The translations under genes were made by a program, and so were the position numbers. Shown in pieces: positions 16,597 to 24,747 of a DNA stretch of 64,000 nt. How positions within the stretch are numbered: the first letter of the stretch is position 1; every line of letters begins with the position of its first letter. Below the pieces are notes generated by a model. The model had not been told where the DNA came from and did no database searches. It was given only the letters and a program-made list of their open reading frames with translations. The stretch spans positions 1 to 64,000 of the forward strand of contig NZ_BDDT01000012.1 in assembly GCF_001661495.1 (NCBI RefSeq), written 5' to 3'. Source of the DNA: Pseudoalteromonas prydzensis. Lineage in GTDB: Bacteria > Pseudomonadota > Gammaproteobacteria > Enterobacterales > Alteromonadaceae.

Positions 16597-16612
16597 TCTA
16601 TAAGCCACGAAT

Positions 16613-16635
16613 GCCCAGCTGTGCTGGGCTTTCTT
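16613..16635 (+). terminator. Weak terminator-like hairpin after the BON gene
   Basis: GCCCAGC-TGT-GCTGGGC stem followed by TTTCTT. The interrupted T tract suggests partial termination, with read-through into the next small gene. Confidence 0.5.
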
Positions 16636-16660
16636 CTGCAAACTTCAGGGAGTGAGAATA

Positions 16661-16819
16661 ATGGATTTAATACGCATTATATTTTCAGTGCTTATTCCAC
16701 CACTTGGTGTGTTTTTACAAGTTGGTTTAGGTGCTCAGTTTTGGATTAATATTTTGTTAACATTACTAGGGTATATTCCTGGTCTAATACATGCGATTTA
16801 TATTATTGCACGTCGTTAG
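16661..16819 (+). CDS. Pmp3/YqaE-family small membrane protein
   Basis: Fifty-two residues with two hydrophobic helices. They start MDLIRIIFSVLIPPLGVFLQ and continue with FWINILLTLLGYIPGLIHAI before a basic end ARR. This is the UPF0057/Pmp3 pattern (IPPLGVFL and GYIPGLIHA motifs), found in cold- and salt-stress-induced membrane peptides that affect membrane potential. AGGGAG sits 8 bp before the ATG. It follows the BON gene by 64 bp and is probably co-expressed with it. Confidence 0.88.
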   Translation: MDLIRIIFSVLIPPLGVFLQVGLGAQFWINILLTLLGYIPGLIHAIYIIARR

Positions 16820-16841
16820 AGTTACAGTGTTAAACGCAACA

Positions 16842-17129
16842 AGGATGATCTGCCCATTAGATGGCAAGGAGAAACATTATGGATAACGTATTAAGGAAAA
16901 ACCAGCAAGGAGGCGCAGTAAGCGCAAAGCCACTTTGGACCGCGCAGCAATGGAAACAGTTAATGGATAATGCATCAAAGGAATGAAGCTAAAGCAGCAA
17001 GGATTGGGCTTTAATTATAAGGATCATATAAATACAAAAGGATTGGCTTAATGACTAAGCCCACAAGGATGATACAGGTATGATTATCGGATGATAAGTT
17101 CACAGCCCACTAGAAGGAATTTACTAGGA
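16842..17129 (+). ncRNA. AGGA-rich stretch, candidate CsrA-sequestering RNA (CsrB-like)
   Basis: Eleven AGGA motifs occur in 288 nt on the plus strand (starting at 16842, 16867, 16894, 16908, 16979, 17000, 17020, 17039, 17066, 17115, 17126), plus three ATGGA. Only about one AGGA would be expected by chance. Several sit in hairpin loops: TTATA-AGGATCA-TATAA (17016-17032) and TTATC-GGAT-GATAA. GGA in loops is the CsrA target in CsrB/RsmZ RNAs. No T-run terminator or own promoter is obvious, and some motifs double as ribosome sites for tiny ORFs, so an RNA gene is not proven. Confidence 0.35.
16879..16986 (+). CDS. Possible 35-residue small protein
   Basis: ATG at 16879 is preceded by AAGGAG at ideal spacing (7 nt). 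The peptide starts MDNVLRKNQQGGAVSAKPLW, is polar and basic at the N-terminus, and ends in WKQLMDNASKE. I recognise no family. It overlaps the AGGA-rich candidate RNA, so the strong ribosome site may be coincidental. Two even shorter frames follow (10 residues at 17051, 14 residues at 17129), each with an upstream AGGA. Confidence 0.35.
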   Translation: MDNVLRKNQQGGAVSAKPLWTAQQWKQLMDNASKE

Positions 17130-17144
17130 TGTTAGATACCAAAA

Positions 17145-17189
17145 TTATAAGTGCATGTTGTTCTTTGTATTGAGAGCATGCACTTATAA
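17145..17189. repeat. 13-bp perfect inverted repeat
   Basis: TTATAAGTGCATG (17145-17157) and CATGCACTTATAA (17177-17189) pair perfectly across a 19-nt loop. No T-run follows on either strand, so a standard Rho-independent terminator is unlikely. It lies just after the AGGA cluster. Confidence 0.8.
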
Positions 17190-17235
17190 CCCTACCCAAG
17201 AATGTTTTACCTCCCATTTATTTATAGTCGTAAAC

Positions 17236-17416
17236 TGGCCCATCACCGCGTTTGAAATGTCGCATGGTGTTTTTGCATCAGTAAGCTTAACGCCTACGGA
17301 TTGGCATAGGTATTTGGATTTGCGTAGGCGCGGCTTTATGCCGCGCAAATTTATACCATTCATGGCTAAAGCCATTTCCTACGTTACGATGTTAACCTAG
17401 AACCTAGAACCTTTAT
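17236..17416. repeat. REPs and heptamer remnant downstream of mgtE
   Basis: A degenerate RAYT-type REP (17275-17297, inverted), a GCGCGGC-TTTAT-GCCGCGC REP (17324-17346), its inverted ATGGC/GCCAT partner (17358-17382), then two copies of AACCTAG (17396-17409). No gene is present. Confidence 0.75.
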
Positions 17417-17422
17417 TCCTAT

Positions 17423-18781
17423 CTACACCAACAACCATGTGGCGGTGCCGAGGAAGGCGAAGATGCCGACGATATCTGTAACTGTGGTTAGTACGACACT
17501 GCCTGCTAAGGCGGGGTCAATTTTCATTTTCTTCAAAATCAGTGGGATACTTGCACCGGCAATACCTGCGGCGACTAAGTTCATAAACATGGCAAAGGCG
17601 AGTACGCCGCCAAGCTTAAAGTCCCATTGCCAAATGGCAACAACACCGGCTATTAAAATTGACCACACCATGCCGTTTATAGCACCGATCGCCAGCTCTT
17701 TCATTAGTAAAAAGCGTTGGTTAGTTTGGTTTATGTGACCTACCGCAATACCACGTATTACTAGTGTTAATGTTTGGCTTCCAGCAACACCACCCATTGA
17801 TGGCACGATACCATTGAGGACTGCAAGTATCGGTAGAATCGCCAAGGTGTTTTCAAAGAAGCTTGCCACAATAGCCGCGAGTAACGCGGTTAATAAGTTA
17901 ACCCCAAGCCAAACAGAGCGTTTTTTGGAGCTTTTTAATACCGGTGCAAAGGTATCTTCTTCATCATCAAGACCTGCTAAGCTTAATAAGCTGTGCTCTG
18001 CATCTTCACGGATAACGTCAACGATATCATCGATGGTGATCCGACCTAGCAGATGGTCGTTATCATCAACAACAGGGGCCGATATCCAGTTATGGCGCTC
18101 GAACAATTGCGCTACTTCACTCTCATCCATGGAAATAGGGATTGATTCACAATCTTCATCCATTAATTCGCGAATAATTTTGTCCGGCGAGTTGGTGAGT
18201 AGAGTGGTCAGCGACATTGCGCCTAAAAAGCAGTTATGTTTATCAACTACGTAAAGGTCATCGGTGCCCTCTGGTAGCTCGCCACGTAAGCGTAAGTAGC
18301 GTAGCACCACGTCAATAGTGACGTCTGGGCGAATGGTTACCGTATCGGTATTCATCAGTGCGCCAGCCGAGCGCTCTTGATAAGAGAGTGCTTGGGTTGC
18401 ACGTTCGCGGTCTTGACTGTCCATGGCGCTGACGACGTCTTGGTAGACGGTGTCAGGTAAGCTACGTAATACTTCCCCTAAATCATCGTGGCTCATGTCC
18501 TCGGTCGCGGCAGCAATGTGCTCCGGTTCCATTTGGGCGATGATCCCTAAGCGAACATCTTCAGAAAGCTCTTCGAGTACGTCACCTTGTACATCTGGAT
18601 CAACGAGTTGCCATAGTAAGGTACGAATTTTATGCGGGGATGATTCGAGTAGTAACGCCGTGTCACACGGAGCCGTTTTTGCCAACATACGCCTTACTTG
18701 AACAAATTGACCACTATTAAGTGACTTGGTCACTTGTTTTAGTTGTTGTAGTGGATAATCTTGTTCAAAAGCTTCTGGCAT
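17423..18781 (-). CDS. mgtE: Magnesium transporter MgtE
   Basis: MgtE is a Mg2+ channel gated by its own cytosolic domains. The 452-residue product shows the order expected: an N-terminal helical MgtE-N domain (about 30-130, with LRSLPDTVYQDVVSAMD), a pair of CBS domains (about 135-260, including APVVDDNDHLLGRITIDDIVD), a plug helix, then five transmembrane helices (about 285-450), with GIVPSMGGVAGSQTLTL in the pore region. It lies downstream of the ptsO-rapZ cluster on the same strand with a 118-bp gap. No M-box riboswitch is apparent upstream. Confidence 0.93.
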   Translation of the reverse strand: MPEAFEQDYPLQQLKQVTKSLNSGQFVQVRRMLAKTAPCDTALLLESSPHKIRTLLWQLVDPDVQGDVLEELSEDVRLGIIAQMEPEHIAAATEDMSHDDLGEVLRSLPDTVYQDVVSAMDSQDRERATQALSYQERSAGALMNTDTVTIRPDVTIDVVLRYLRLRGELPEGTDDLYVVDKHNCFLGAMSLTTLLTNSPDKIIRELMDEDCESIPISMDESEVAQLFERHNWISAPVVDDNDHLLGRITIDDIVDVIREDAEHSLLSLAGLDDEEDTFAPVLKSSKKRSVWLGVNLLTALLAAIVASFFENTLAILPILAVLNGIVPSMGGVAGSQTLTLVIRGIAVGHINQTNQRFLLMKELAIGAINGMVWSILIAGVVAIWQWDFKLGGVLAFAMFMNLVAAGIAGASIPLILKKMKIDPALAGSVVLTTVTDIVGIFAFLGTATWLLV

Positions 18782-18899
18782 TGGCGTCCTTAAGTTATTA
18801 ATACAGTTTATTGGGTAGGCAAGACTTTGATAATTCAGGCTGATTGCTTAAACCAGCAACTTATTCAGTTTAACGCAATTTTGTTGTGCTGACTACGGA

Positions 18900-19172
18900 C
18901 TATTCTTGCTCGTTAAAGCGTTGCGCGATGAGCTCGCCAATGGCAGCAAGAGCAGGTTCAGCATCTGGTCCTTCGCAGACTACTTTCACTTCTTTGCCTT
19001 GGCTGCTTTCTAATAACATTAGGCCCAGTACGCTATCGCCTGCGGCTTGTTTATCGTCTTGATGAAGCGTGATACTGGCATCAAACTGCACGGCTAATTG
19101 TGCTAATACACTGGCTGCACGGGCATGTAAGCCCAGTTTGTTTTTTATTAAAAATGTATCTTCTAAGCGCAT
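18900..19172 (-). CDS. ptsO: Nitrogen-PTS phosphocarrier NPr
   Basis: NPr passes phosphate from EI-Ntr (PtsP) to EIIA-Ntr (PtsN). The active-site motif KLGLHARAA, with the phosphorylated histidine, is at the N-terminus; the regulatory-site region GDSVLGLMLLESSQGKEV follows. The start is placed at the second ATG (19172) because AAGGA then has correct spacing; this gives 90 residues, as in E. coli. It sits last in the rpoN-hpf-ptsN-rapZ-ptsO series, the classical arrangement. Confidence 0.93.
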   Translation of the reverse strand: MRLEDTFLIKNKLGLHARAASVLAQLAVQFDASITLHQDDKQAAGDSVLGLMLLESSQGKEVKVVCEGPDAEPALAAIGELIAQRFNEQE

Positions 19173-19200
19173 CAACATTCCTTACTGTAAGCGTGTGTTG

Positions 19201-20043
19201 TTATTCTTGCTCGCGGTGGCGAATTTTTACATTGCTGTGGCTCATTGAAAAGCTTTCACCAATGGTTTGCGCTAAATAAACTGAACGATGTTGACCGCCA
19301 GTACAACCAATTGCGATTGTGAGATAACTACGGTTGTTTCGCTCTAGATGTGGTAACCAAGTTTGCACAAAGGTTTGGATCTGCCAAGTGAACTTTTGCA
19401 CGATGCTGTGGCTGGCTAAATAATCTTTTACTGGTTGATCAAGGCCGGTAAGTGGCTTTAACTCAGGTTCCCAATGTGGGTTTGGTAAAAACCGCGCATC
19501 AAATACGTAATCGGCCTCTTTTGGAATGCCATACTTAAAGCCAAATGATTCAAAGGTAATGATTAGTTTTTTGTCTTTTTTACCTAAAATTTTCTCACGG
19601 ATTGACTCTGCCAGCTGGTGGACACTAAGGTCGGTGGTATCCAGCATAAAATCGGCACGAGTTGTTAGCACATCAAGTAATACTTTTTCTTGTTTGATAG
19701 CTAAATCGAGCGGCAAAGAATCCAATGATAATGGGTGTAAGCGGCGAGTTTCAGAAAAGCGTTTGATCAGCGTTTGATCATCACAATCTAAATAAAATAA
19801 TGTTGGATTGGCGAAACCTGGCAAGTATTCAAGAATATCGTTAAATTCTTCTTGTTCTTTCGGTAAATTACGCACATCAATGCTAACTGCAATTTTGTCG
19901 TAATTATCAGAAACACTACGCACTAATGAAGGTAATAAGTTTACTGGAATATTATCAACACAATAATAGCCAAGATCTTCGACTACGCGCAGTGCAACAG
20001 ATTTACCTGAGCCAGAGCGGCCGCTGATGATGATTAACTCCAT
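19201..20043 (-). CDS. rapZ: RNase adapter protein RapZ
   Basis: RapZ binds glucosamine-6-phosphate and the sRNA GlmZ and guides RNase E to it, thereby controlling GlmS synthesis. The 280-residue protein has a Walker A motif GRSGSGKS (8-15), a Walker B-like FYLDCDD, and the C-terminal RNA-binding domain with AIGCTGGQHRSVYLA. Position between ptsN and ptsO is conserved. Gaps of about 20 bp on both sides imply a single transcript. Confidence 0.95.
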   Translation of the reverse strand: MELIIISGRSGSGKSVALRVVEDLGYYCVDNIPVNLLPSLVRSVSDNYDKIAVSIDVRNLPKEQEEFNDILEYLPGFANPTLFYLDCDDQTLIKRFSETRRLHPLSLDSLPLDLAIKQEKVLLDVLTTRADFMLDTTDLSVHQLAESIREKILGKKDKKLIITFESFGFKYGIPKEADYVFDARFLPNPHWEPELKPLTGLDQPVKDYLASHSIVQKFTWQIQTFVQTWLPHLERNNRSYLTIAIGCTGGQHRSVYLAQTIGESFSMSHSNVKIRHREQE

Positions 20044-20063
20044 GTAAACTCTCCTTCATTTGG

Positions 20064-20516
20064 CTACGACTGCTCAACAATAACGTGGTATAAATCTTGA
20101 TCTGTTTTTGCACTACGTAATTGTTTGCAAAAATCTTTATCGTTAAGTTTATCAGCAATTGTGGCTAACGTCTTTAAATGAAGTTGGCTATCACCATCTG
20201 GTACGATGAGGGCGATAAAGAGATCCACAGGACGGTTATCAATCGCATCAAAATTAATGGGCGTTTCGCTTACTAAAATTATCGCTAGTGGGCTTTCAAT
20301 ACCCGTCATACGGCCATGTGGAATAGCAATACCACGACCAATCCCCGTACTGCCTAGTTTTTCTCTGGCGAGTAATGCATCGAGGATTTCTTGTTGTGAT
20401 AGCTGAGGAAGTTGTTCATGAGCCAATTGGCTGATAAATTCAATGATCCGTTTTTTGCTATTAAAAAGGACCGCAGCTTTGCTGCAGTCCTGGCAAATAA
20501 GTGAGCTTAATTTCAT
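20064..20516 (-). CDS. ptsN: Nitrogen-PTS EIIA component PtsN
   Basis: PtsN is the output protein of the nitrogen PTS; its phosphorylation state controls K+ transport and other targets. The 150-residue EIIA fructose-type domain has the phospho-histidine motif GIAIPHGRM at about 63-71. It starts 4 bp after the hpf stop codon, so translational coupling is likely. Confidence 0.94.
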   Translation of the reverse strand: MKLSSLICQDCSKAAVLFNSKKRIIEFISQLAHEQLPQLSQQEILDALLAREKLGSTGIGRGIAIPHGRMTGIESPLAIILVSETPINFDAIDNRPVDLFIALIVPDGDSQLHLKTLATIADKLNDKDFCKQLRSAKTDQDLYHVIVEQS

Positions 20517-20520
20517 AGTA

Positions 20521-20808
20521 TTAGTGTCGAGCGTGCTTCTCTTTGTGTTTGATTACTTGACGGTCAAGTTTGTCAATTAGTCCGTCAATGGCTGCATACA
20601 TGTCTTGGTGCTCAGTTGAGGCAAATAATTCAGCGCCACTAACATGTATTGTGGCTTCTGCTTTTTGGCTTAGCTTTTCAACGTCAAGAATAACATGGAC
20701 ATTGTTGATGTGATCAAAATGCCTCTCAAGCTTCGCAAACTTATTGTTTACATAGTCTCTTAATGAATCAGTAATTTCTACGTGACGACCAGTTAAATTT
20801 AGTTGCAT
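20521..20808 (-). CDS. hpf: Ribosome hibernation promoting factor (short form)
   Basis: HPF binds the 30S subunit and promotes 100S ribosome dimers in stationary phase. The protein has the beta-alpha-beta-beta-beta-alpha fold sequence (MQLNLTGRHVEIT, FASTEHQDMYAAIDGLIDKL) and lacks the C-terminal dimerisation domain of long HPF, as in other gammaproteobacteria. The start is set at the second ATG (20808), giving 95 residues beginning MQLNLTG, which matches E. coli HPF in length and first residues. Confidence 0.94.
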   Translation of the reverse strand: MQLNLTGRHVEITDSLRDYVNNKFAKLERHFDHINNVHVILDVEKLSQKAEATIHVSGAELFASTEHQDMYAAIDGLIDKLDRQVIKHKEKHARH

Positions 20809-20836
20809 AAGCATTTTCCTTTTTTGATTTTACGCC

Positions 20837-22333
20837 TTAAATCAAACTCTTTCTTTGATTTGACGGTGGAATAGCCAGTGACTCGCGGTATTTTGCAATA
20901 GTCCGTCTAGCTACTTTGATACCTTGCTCTGCCAATATATCTGCAATTTTACTATCACTCAATGGTTTCGCTGAGTTTTCTGCGCTGATCAGTTTTCTGA
21001 TCAATGCGCGAATTGCGGTAGACGAACATTCACCGCCGTTCTCAGTGCTTACATGACTTGAGAAAAAATATTTTAGCTCAAAAATACCCCGTGGAGTATG
21101 CATGTATTTTTGGGTTGTTACGCGAGAAATTGTCGACTCATGCATTTCAACCATTTCAGCAACGTCATTTAGCACCATCGGGCGCATAGCTTCAGGGCCA
21201 TGTTCAAAGAATCCTTGCTGCTGTTTAACAATGCAGTTGGTTACTTTGAGTAATGTGTCGTTACGACTTTCTAGGCTTTTTATAAACCATTTAGCTTCTT
21301 GCAGATGCGAACGAATAAATTGGCTGTCAGTGCTCGATTTAACGGAGCGTGACATGGCCGCATATTGGCTGTTCACTCTAATTTTTGGCATGCTGTCTGG
21401 ATTAAGTTCAACCACCCAGCGGCCTTTAATTTTTTTCACTGATACATCAGGAATAACGTACTCTGACTCTTCCCGTACTATGGTATCCGCAGGCTTTGGA
21501 TTGAGACTGTGGATCAGTGTCATGACTTCTTTTAAATCTTCTTCTTTAAGCTTAGTCTTTTTCATCAAAGTGCGATAGTCGCGACTAGCTAATAAATCGA
21601 TATGATCCGTTAAAATCATTTTTGTCTCTGCAATCCAAGGAGTTGCAGGATCAAATTGATTTAATTGAATACATAAACACTCTTGTAAACTACGCGCGGC
21701 AATGCCAACAGGATCAAATAATTGAATGCGCTTTAAAACCGCTTGCACTTCGTCCAGTTCGATTTCTTCTTCGCTGTTGCCTTGATTTAAGCTCTCTACA
21801 AGGTCTTCACAGCTGAGTGTTAAAATACCAGAGTCATCAATGGCCTCAACAATGGCAATGGCGATTGCTTCATCGGTTGGGCTAAAGGGCGTTAGCTGTA
21901 ACTGCCACATTAAATATTCATGCAAGGTCTCTGTTGAGGCGCCTTGATAAATAGATTCATCTTCGGGCATTGGCCCCGATGAACTGTTAGGCGCAGCACT
22001 CATGTATTCATCCCAAGTGACGTCCATTGCCATTTCGTCACTGAGGGTTTCTTTACTTAATGCTTCGCTGCTTTCTTGTTCGTATTCGCTAGGCTTGTCG
22101 TCCGCTGAGGCACTGACAGTTAAGTCATCGTTGTCTTGTTTTTGTTCGTTTTTGCCAGCAGCATCTTCTGAATATTCATGTTCTTCTAGTTCTAACAACG
22201 GATTGCTATCTAGCGCTTCTTGAATTTCTTGCTGGAGATCCAATGTACTGAGCTGCAATAAGCGAATAGCTTGTTGCAGTTGCGGTGTCATTGTAAGTTG
22301 CTGGCCCATGCGCAGCTGGAGTGATTGCCTCAT
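20837..22333 (-). CDS. rpoN: RNA polymerase sigma-54 factor
   Basis: Sigma-54 directs RNA polymerase to -24/-12 promoters and needs enhancer-binding ATPases. The 498-residue protein has the Gln/Leu-rich activator-interacting region I (residues 1-50, LRMGQQLTMTPQLQQAIRLL), an acidic region II, the core-binding domain, and the C-terminal RpoN box ARRTIAKYRESLAIPPS. It is flanked by lptB and hpf as in most gammaproteobacteria. Confidence 0.97.
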   Translation of the reverse strand: MRQSLQLRMGQQLTMTPQLQQAIRLLQLSTLDLQQEIQEALDSNPLLELEEHEYSEDAAGKNEQKQDNDDLTVSASADDKPSEYEQESSEALSKETLSDEMAMDVTWDEYMSAAPNSSSGPMPEDESIYQGASTETLHEYLMWQLQLTPFSPTDEAIAIAIVEAIDDSGILTLSCEDLVESLNQGNSEEEIELDEVQAVLKRIQLFDPVGIAARSLQECLCIQLNQFDPATPWIAETKMILTDHIDLLASRDYRTLMKKTKLKEEDLKEVMTLIHSLNPKPADTIVREESEYVIPDVSVKKIKGRWVVELNPDSMPKIRVNSQYAAMSRSVKSSTDSQFIRSHLQEAKWFIKSLESRNDTLLKVTNCIVKQQQGFFEHGPEAMRPMVLNDVAEMVEMHESTISRVTTQKYMHTPRGIFELKYFFSSHVSTENGGECSSTAIRALIRKLISAENSAKPLSDSKIADILAEQGIKVARRTIAKYRESLAIPPSNQRKSLI

Positions 22334-22399
22334 GTATCTCTAACAATCCTTTTATTGTTGTCATTGTTAAGTTTAGCAGATGCTTTACCGAGTGTGGCT

Positions 22400-23125
22400 T
22401 TATAGCCTAAATTGCTCACCCAGGTAAACATCGCGAACTGTTTGGTCGGCAAGTACATGCTCAGGTGTGCCTGATGCAATTAACTCCCCATGAGAAACTA
22501 TGTAGGCTTTTTCACAAACATCAAGGGTTTCTCGTACATTGTGGTCGGTAATAAGTACGCCAATACCACGGTTTTTAAGGTGTTCAATAATCTTCTTTAT
22601 ATCTAACACTGAAATAGGATCAACGCCAGCAAAAGGCTCATCTAGCAGGATAAATTTTGGATTTGCGGCTAAAGCGCGCGCAATTTCAACGCGACGGCGT
22701 TCACCACCCGATAACGCCATACCTTGGCTGTCACGAATATGTTGAATGCTAAATTCATCAAGTAAGCTGTCGAGGGCTTCTTCTCTGGCTTGTTTTTTTA
22801 GGTCTTTGCGAGTTTCTAAAATCGCCATCAAGTTTTGATACACAGTCAACTTGCGAAATATCGATGACTCCTGAGGCAAGTAACCAATTCCCAAGCGGGC
22901 ACGGCTATGCATTGGTAGCAGGGTAATGTCATTATCATCAATACTGATTTTACCTTTGTCGCTAGGCACTAAACCGACAATCATGTAAAAAGTGGTGGTT
23001 TTACCTGCGCCATTTGGGCCCAGTAAACCAACAATGCTGCCAGCCGTGACTTCTAAACCAACACTTTTGACTACTTGACGACCTTTGTAGCTTTTAGCTA
23101 AAAATTCAGCTTTTAATGTACTCAT
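22400..23125 (-). CDS. lptB: LPS export ABC transporter ATP-binding protein LptB
   Basis: LptB powers extraction of lipopolysaccharide from the inner membrane with LptF and LptG. The 241-residue ATPase has Walker A GPNGAGKTT (about 35-43), signature ALSGGERRRVEIARAL, Walker B FILLDEPFAGVDP and the switch histidine in ITDHNVRE. It overlaps the lptA stop by 4 bp, indicating translational coupling. Confidence 0.97.
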   Translation of the reverse strand: MSTLKAEFLAKSYKGRQVVKSVGLEVTAGSIVGLLGPNGAGKTTTFYMIVGLVPSDKGKISIDDNDITLLPMHSRARLGIGYLPQESSIFRKLTVYQNLMAILETRKDLKKQAREEALDSLLDEFSIQHIRDSQGMALSGGERRRVEIARALAANPKFILLDEPFAGVDPISVLDIKKIIEHLKNRGIGVLITDHNVRETLDVCEKAYIVSHGELIASGTPEHVLADQTVRDVYLGEQFRL

Positions 23126-23655
23126 GGCTGACCTTTAGATTTGGTTTTTTTACTGTCTACAGGCACGAGTATGGTGTGTACGCGATCGTCTGAACTAGCG
23201 CCTTTTTCAGCACTGATCAGTTGTTGGTCCATGTCGTAGGTAATGCTTTTAGCGTTAATCTTTTGCCCTGCTTGAGTAACCTGTGCGTCACCAATTAGCG
23301 TTAAGTAGCGTTTTGCAACGTCGTAACGAACTTCATCTGCGCTGGCGCTCATAATTGTGCCATCGGCTTGTTTTTCTTCAAAATAAGCCGGGCTGCCAGT
23401 TGCGACTAGTAGTTGTTTATTATCGCCTAAGTCTTCACGTTTGTGCACTTCAAGGCGATCAGCTTTGATACGACGGTTACCATGAATGATCTCAACATTT
23501 TTTTCAAAAATACCGATATTATCTTTCAGTTGCGCAAGCTGCTTGTCTGCACTGATCGATACTTGATCTGCAGGCGGTGAGGCCGTCTCTGCAAAACTTG
23601 AAAAGGCTATGAATAAGCTTGGTATAACAAGCAAGTGAGCAAATTTATTGGTCAT
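23122..23655 (-). CDS. lptA: LPS transport periplasmic protein LptA
   Basis: LptA forms the periplasmic bridge that carries LPS from LptC to LptD. The 177-residue product has a signal peptide ending near SSFAETA and the OstA beta-jellyroll sequence (VSISADKQLAQLKDNIGIFE, ADRLEVHK). The C-terminal tail is basic. It overlaps lptC by 11 bp and lptB by 4 bp. Confidence 0.94.
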   Translation of the reverse strand: MTNKFAHLLVIPSLFIAFSSFAETASPPADQVSISADKQLAQLKDNIGIFEKNVEIIHGNRRIKADRLEVHKREDLGDNKQLLVATGSPAYFEEKQADGTIMSASADEVRYDVAKRYLTLIGDAQVTQAGQKINAKSITYDMDQQLISAEKGASSDDRVHTILVPVDSKKTKSKGQP

Positions 23656-24199
23656 AATATATGGTTCGCGTATGGTTAATTAGTTCTACCACTTCGGCTT
23701 TTAAGTCGGCATGGAGGCCGCGCCCAGTGATCTTTAAATTTGGTCCGATCAATTCTACTGGTTGTTCAGAACTCATGGTTTGCAGTTCAATATCAACCTG
23801 AATGTTGTCTGCGTTTATATGTTCAATCATGGCGTTGTTGGTGAGGTTTTTAGCCACCACATTGCCTTCTAAAATTAATTGATGATTTTCATATAAGGTG
23901 GCTTCGTCTGCATTAATTTGCCACGTTTGTTGTTGATTATATAAAGTAAAAATAGGTTGCTCAAAGTAAGTGAAACCTAACTGCTGGTACAGCTCCATTT
24001 TTGCAGCGGTTACTTTGTGACTAATTTTACCTTGTTCATCAAACGCGGTTTGTTTTAATGCCACCGCTGTGTAATCAGGTTTTGCTATTATATCTTCTTG
24101 ATTCTGTACTGTGGTTGTAGGCTGATTAAAATAAGGGAACCACAGCCACACCATACAAACGACGAACAATACGCATAATATCAAACGCGCACTATTCAT
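23645..24199 (-). CDS. lptC: LPS export inner-membrane protein LptC
   Basis: LptC is a bitopic inner-membrane protein that receives LPS from LptBFG and hands it to LptA. The N-terminus is a single transmembrane anchor (LILCVLFVVCMVWLWFPYF), and the rest is the periplasmic beta-jellyroll, 184 residues in all. It overlaps kdsC by 4 bp (ATGA). Confidence 0.92.
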   Translation of the reverse strand: MNSARLILCVLFVVCMVWLWFPYFNQPTTTVQNQEDIIAKPDYTAVALKQTAFDEQGKISHKVTAAKMELYQQLGFTYFEQPIFTLYNQQQTWQINADEATLYENHQLILEGNVVAKNLTNNAMIEHINADNIQVDIELQTMSSEQPVELIGPNLKITGRGLHADLKAEVVELINHTRTIYYDQ

Positions 24200-24747
24200 G
24201 AGCTGGTTCCTTCGCAGGTTAATGATTTACCATTTTCAAGCATCAGTAAATCAGTTAACTCACGCACTGCACCAAAGCCACCCGGTAACATAGTTGTATA
24301 ATGTGAAATACGTTTTATGAGTGGATGCGCATCATTTACTGCCACCGCAAACCCCACCAATTCCATCACTGGCATATCAGGACCGTCGTCACCAATGTAG
24401 GCAATTTGCTCATCAGTTAACTGCAGTTTATCTTTGAGCTGTTGATAAGCTTGCAACTTATTTTCTTGGCCTTGATAAATATGCGGTACAGTCAGGCTAG
24501 TCATTCGTTGCTGAACTATCTGTGAATGACGACCGGTGATCACGGCGACTTCAAAACCACTGTTGATCAAGGCTTTAATGCCAAAGCCGTCTTTGGTATT
24601 AAAGGCTTTTAGCTCTTCACCCTGGTTGCCTAAATAAATACGGCCATCTGAAAATACGCCATCAATGTCGCAAATAAGCAGTTTAATTTTCTGTGCGCGG
24701 CTGCGTACATCATCACAAAGCGGCTGGTATAAATCAGCAAACTGCAT
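24196..24747 (-). CDS. kdsC: 3-deoxy-D-manno-octulosonate 8-phosphate phosphatase KdsC
   Basis: KdsC removes the phosphate from KDO-8-P in LPS core synthesis. The 183-residue HAD phosphatase of the C0 (capless, tetrameric) type has the nucleophile motif ICDIDGVFSDG, motif II VITGR, and the Mg-binding motif IGDDGPDMPVM. Its start overlaps the kdsD stop by 1 bp. Confidence 0.95.
   Translation of the reverse strand: MQFADLYQPLCDDVRSRAQKIKLLICDIDGVFSDGRIYLGNQGEELKAFNTKDGFGIKALINSGFEVAVITGRHSQIVQQRMTSLTVPHIYQGQENKLQAYQQLKDKLQLTDEQIAYIGDDGPDMPVMELVGFAVAVNDAHPLIKRISHYTTMLPGGFGAVRELTDLLMLENGKSLTCEGTSS

Noticed and set aside
17155..17400. 81-residue plus-strand and 63-residue minus-strand ORFs
   Set aside because: They are built from REP copies; no ribosome site.
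18782..18899. M-box magnesium riboswitch before mgtE
   Set aside because: Only 118 bp are available and no M-box conserved elements are recognisable.
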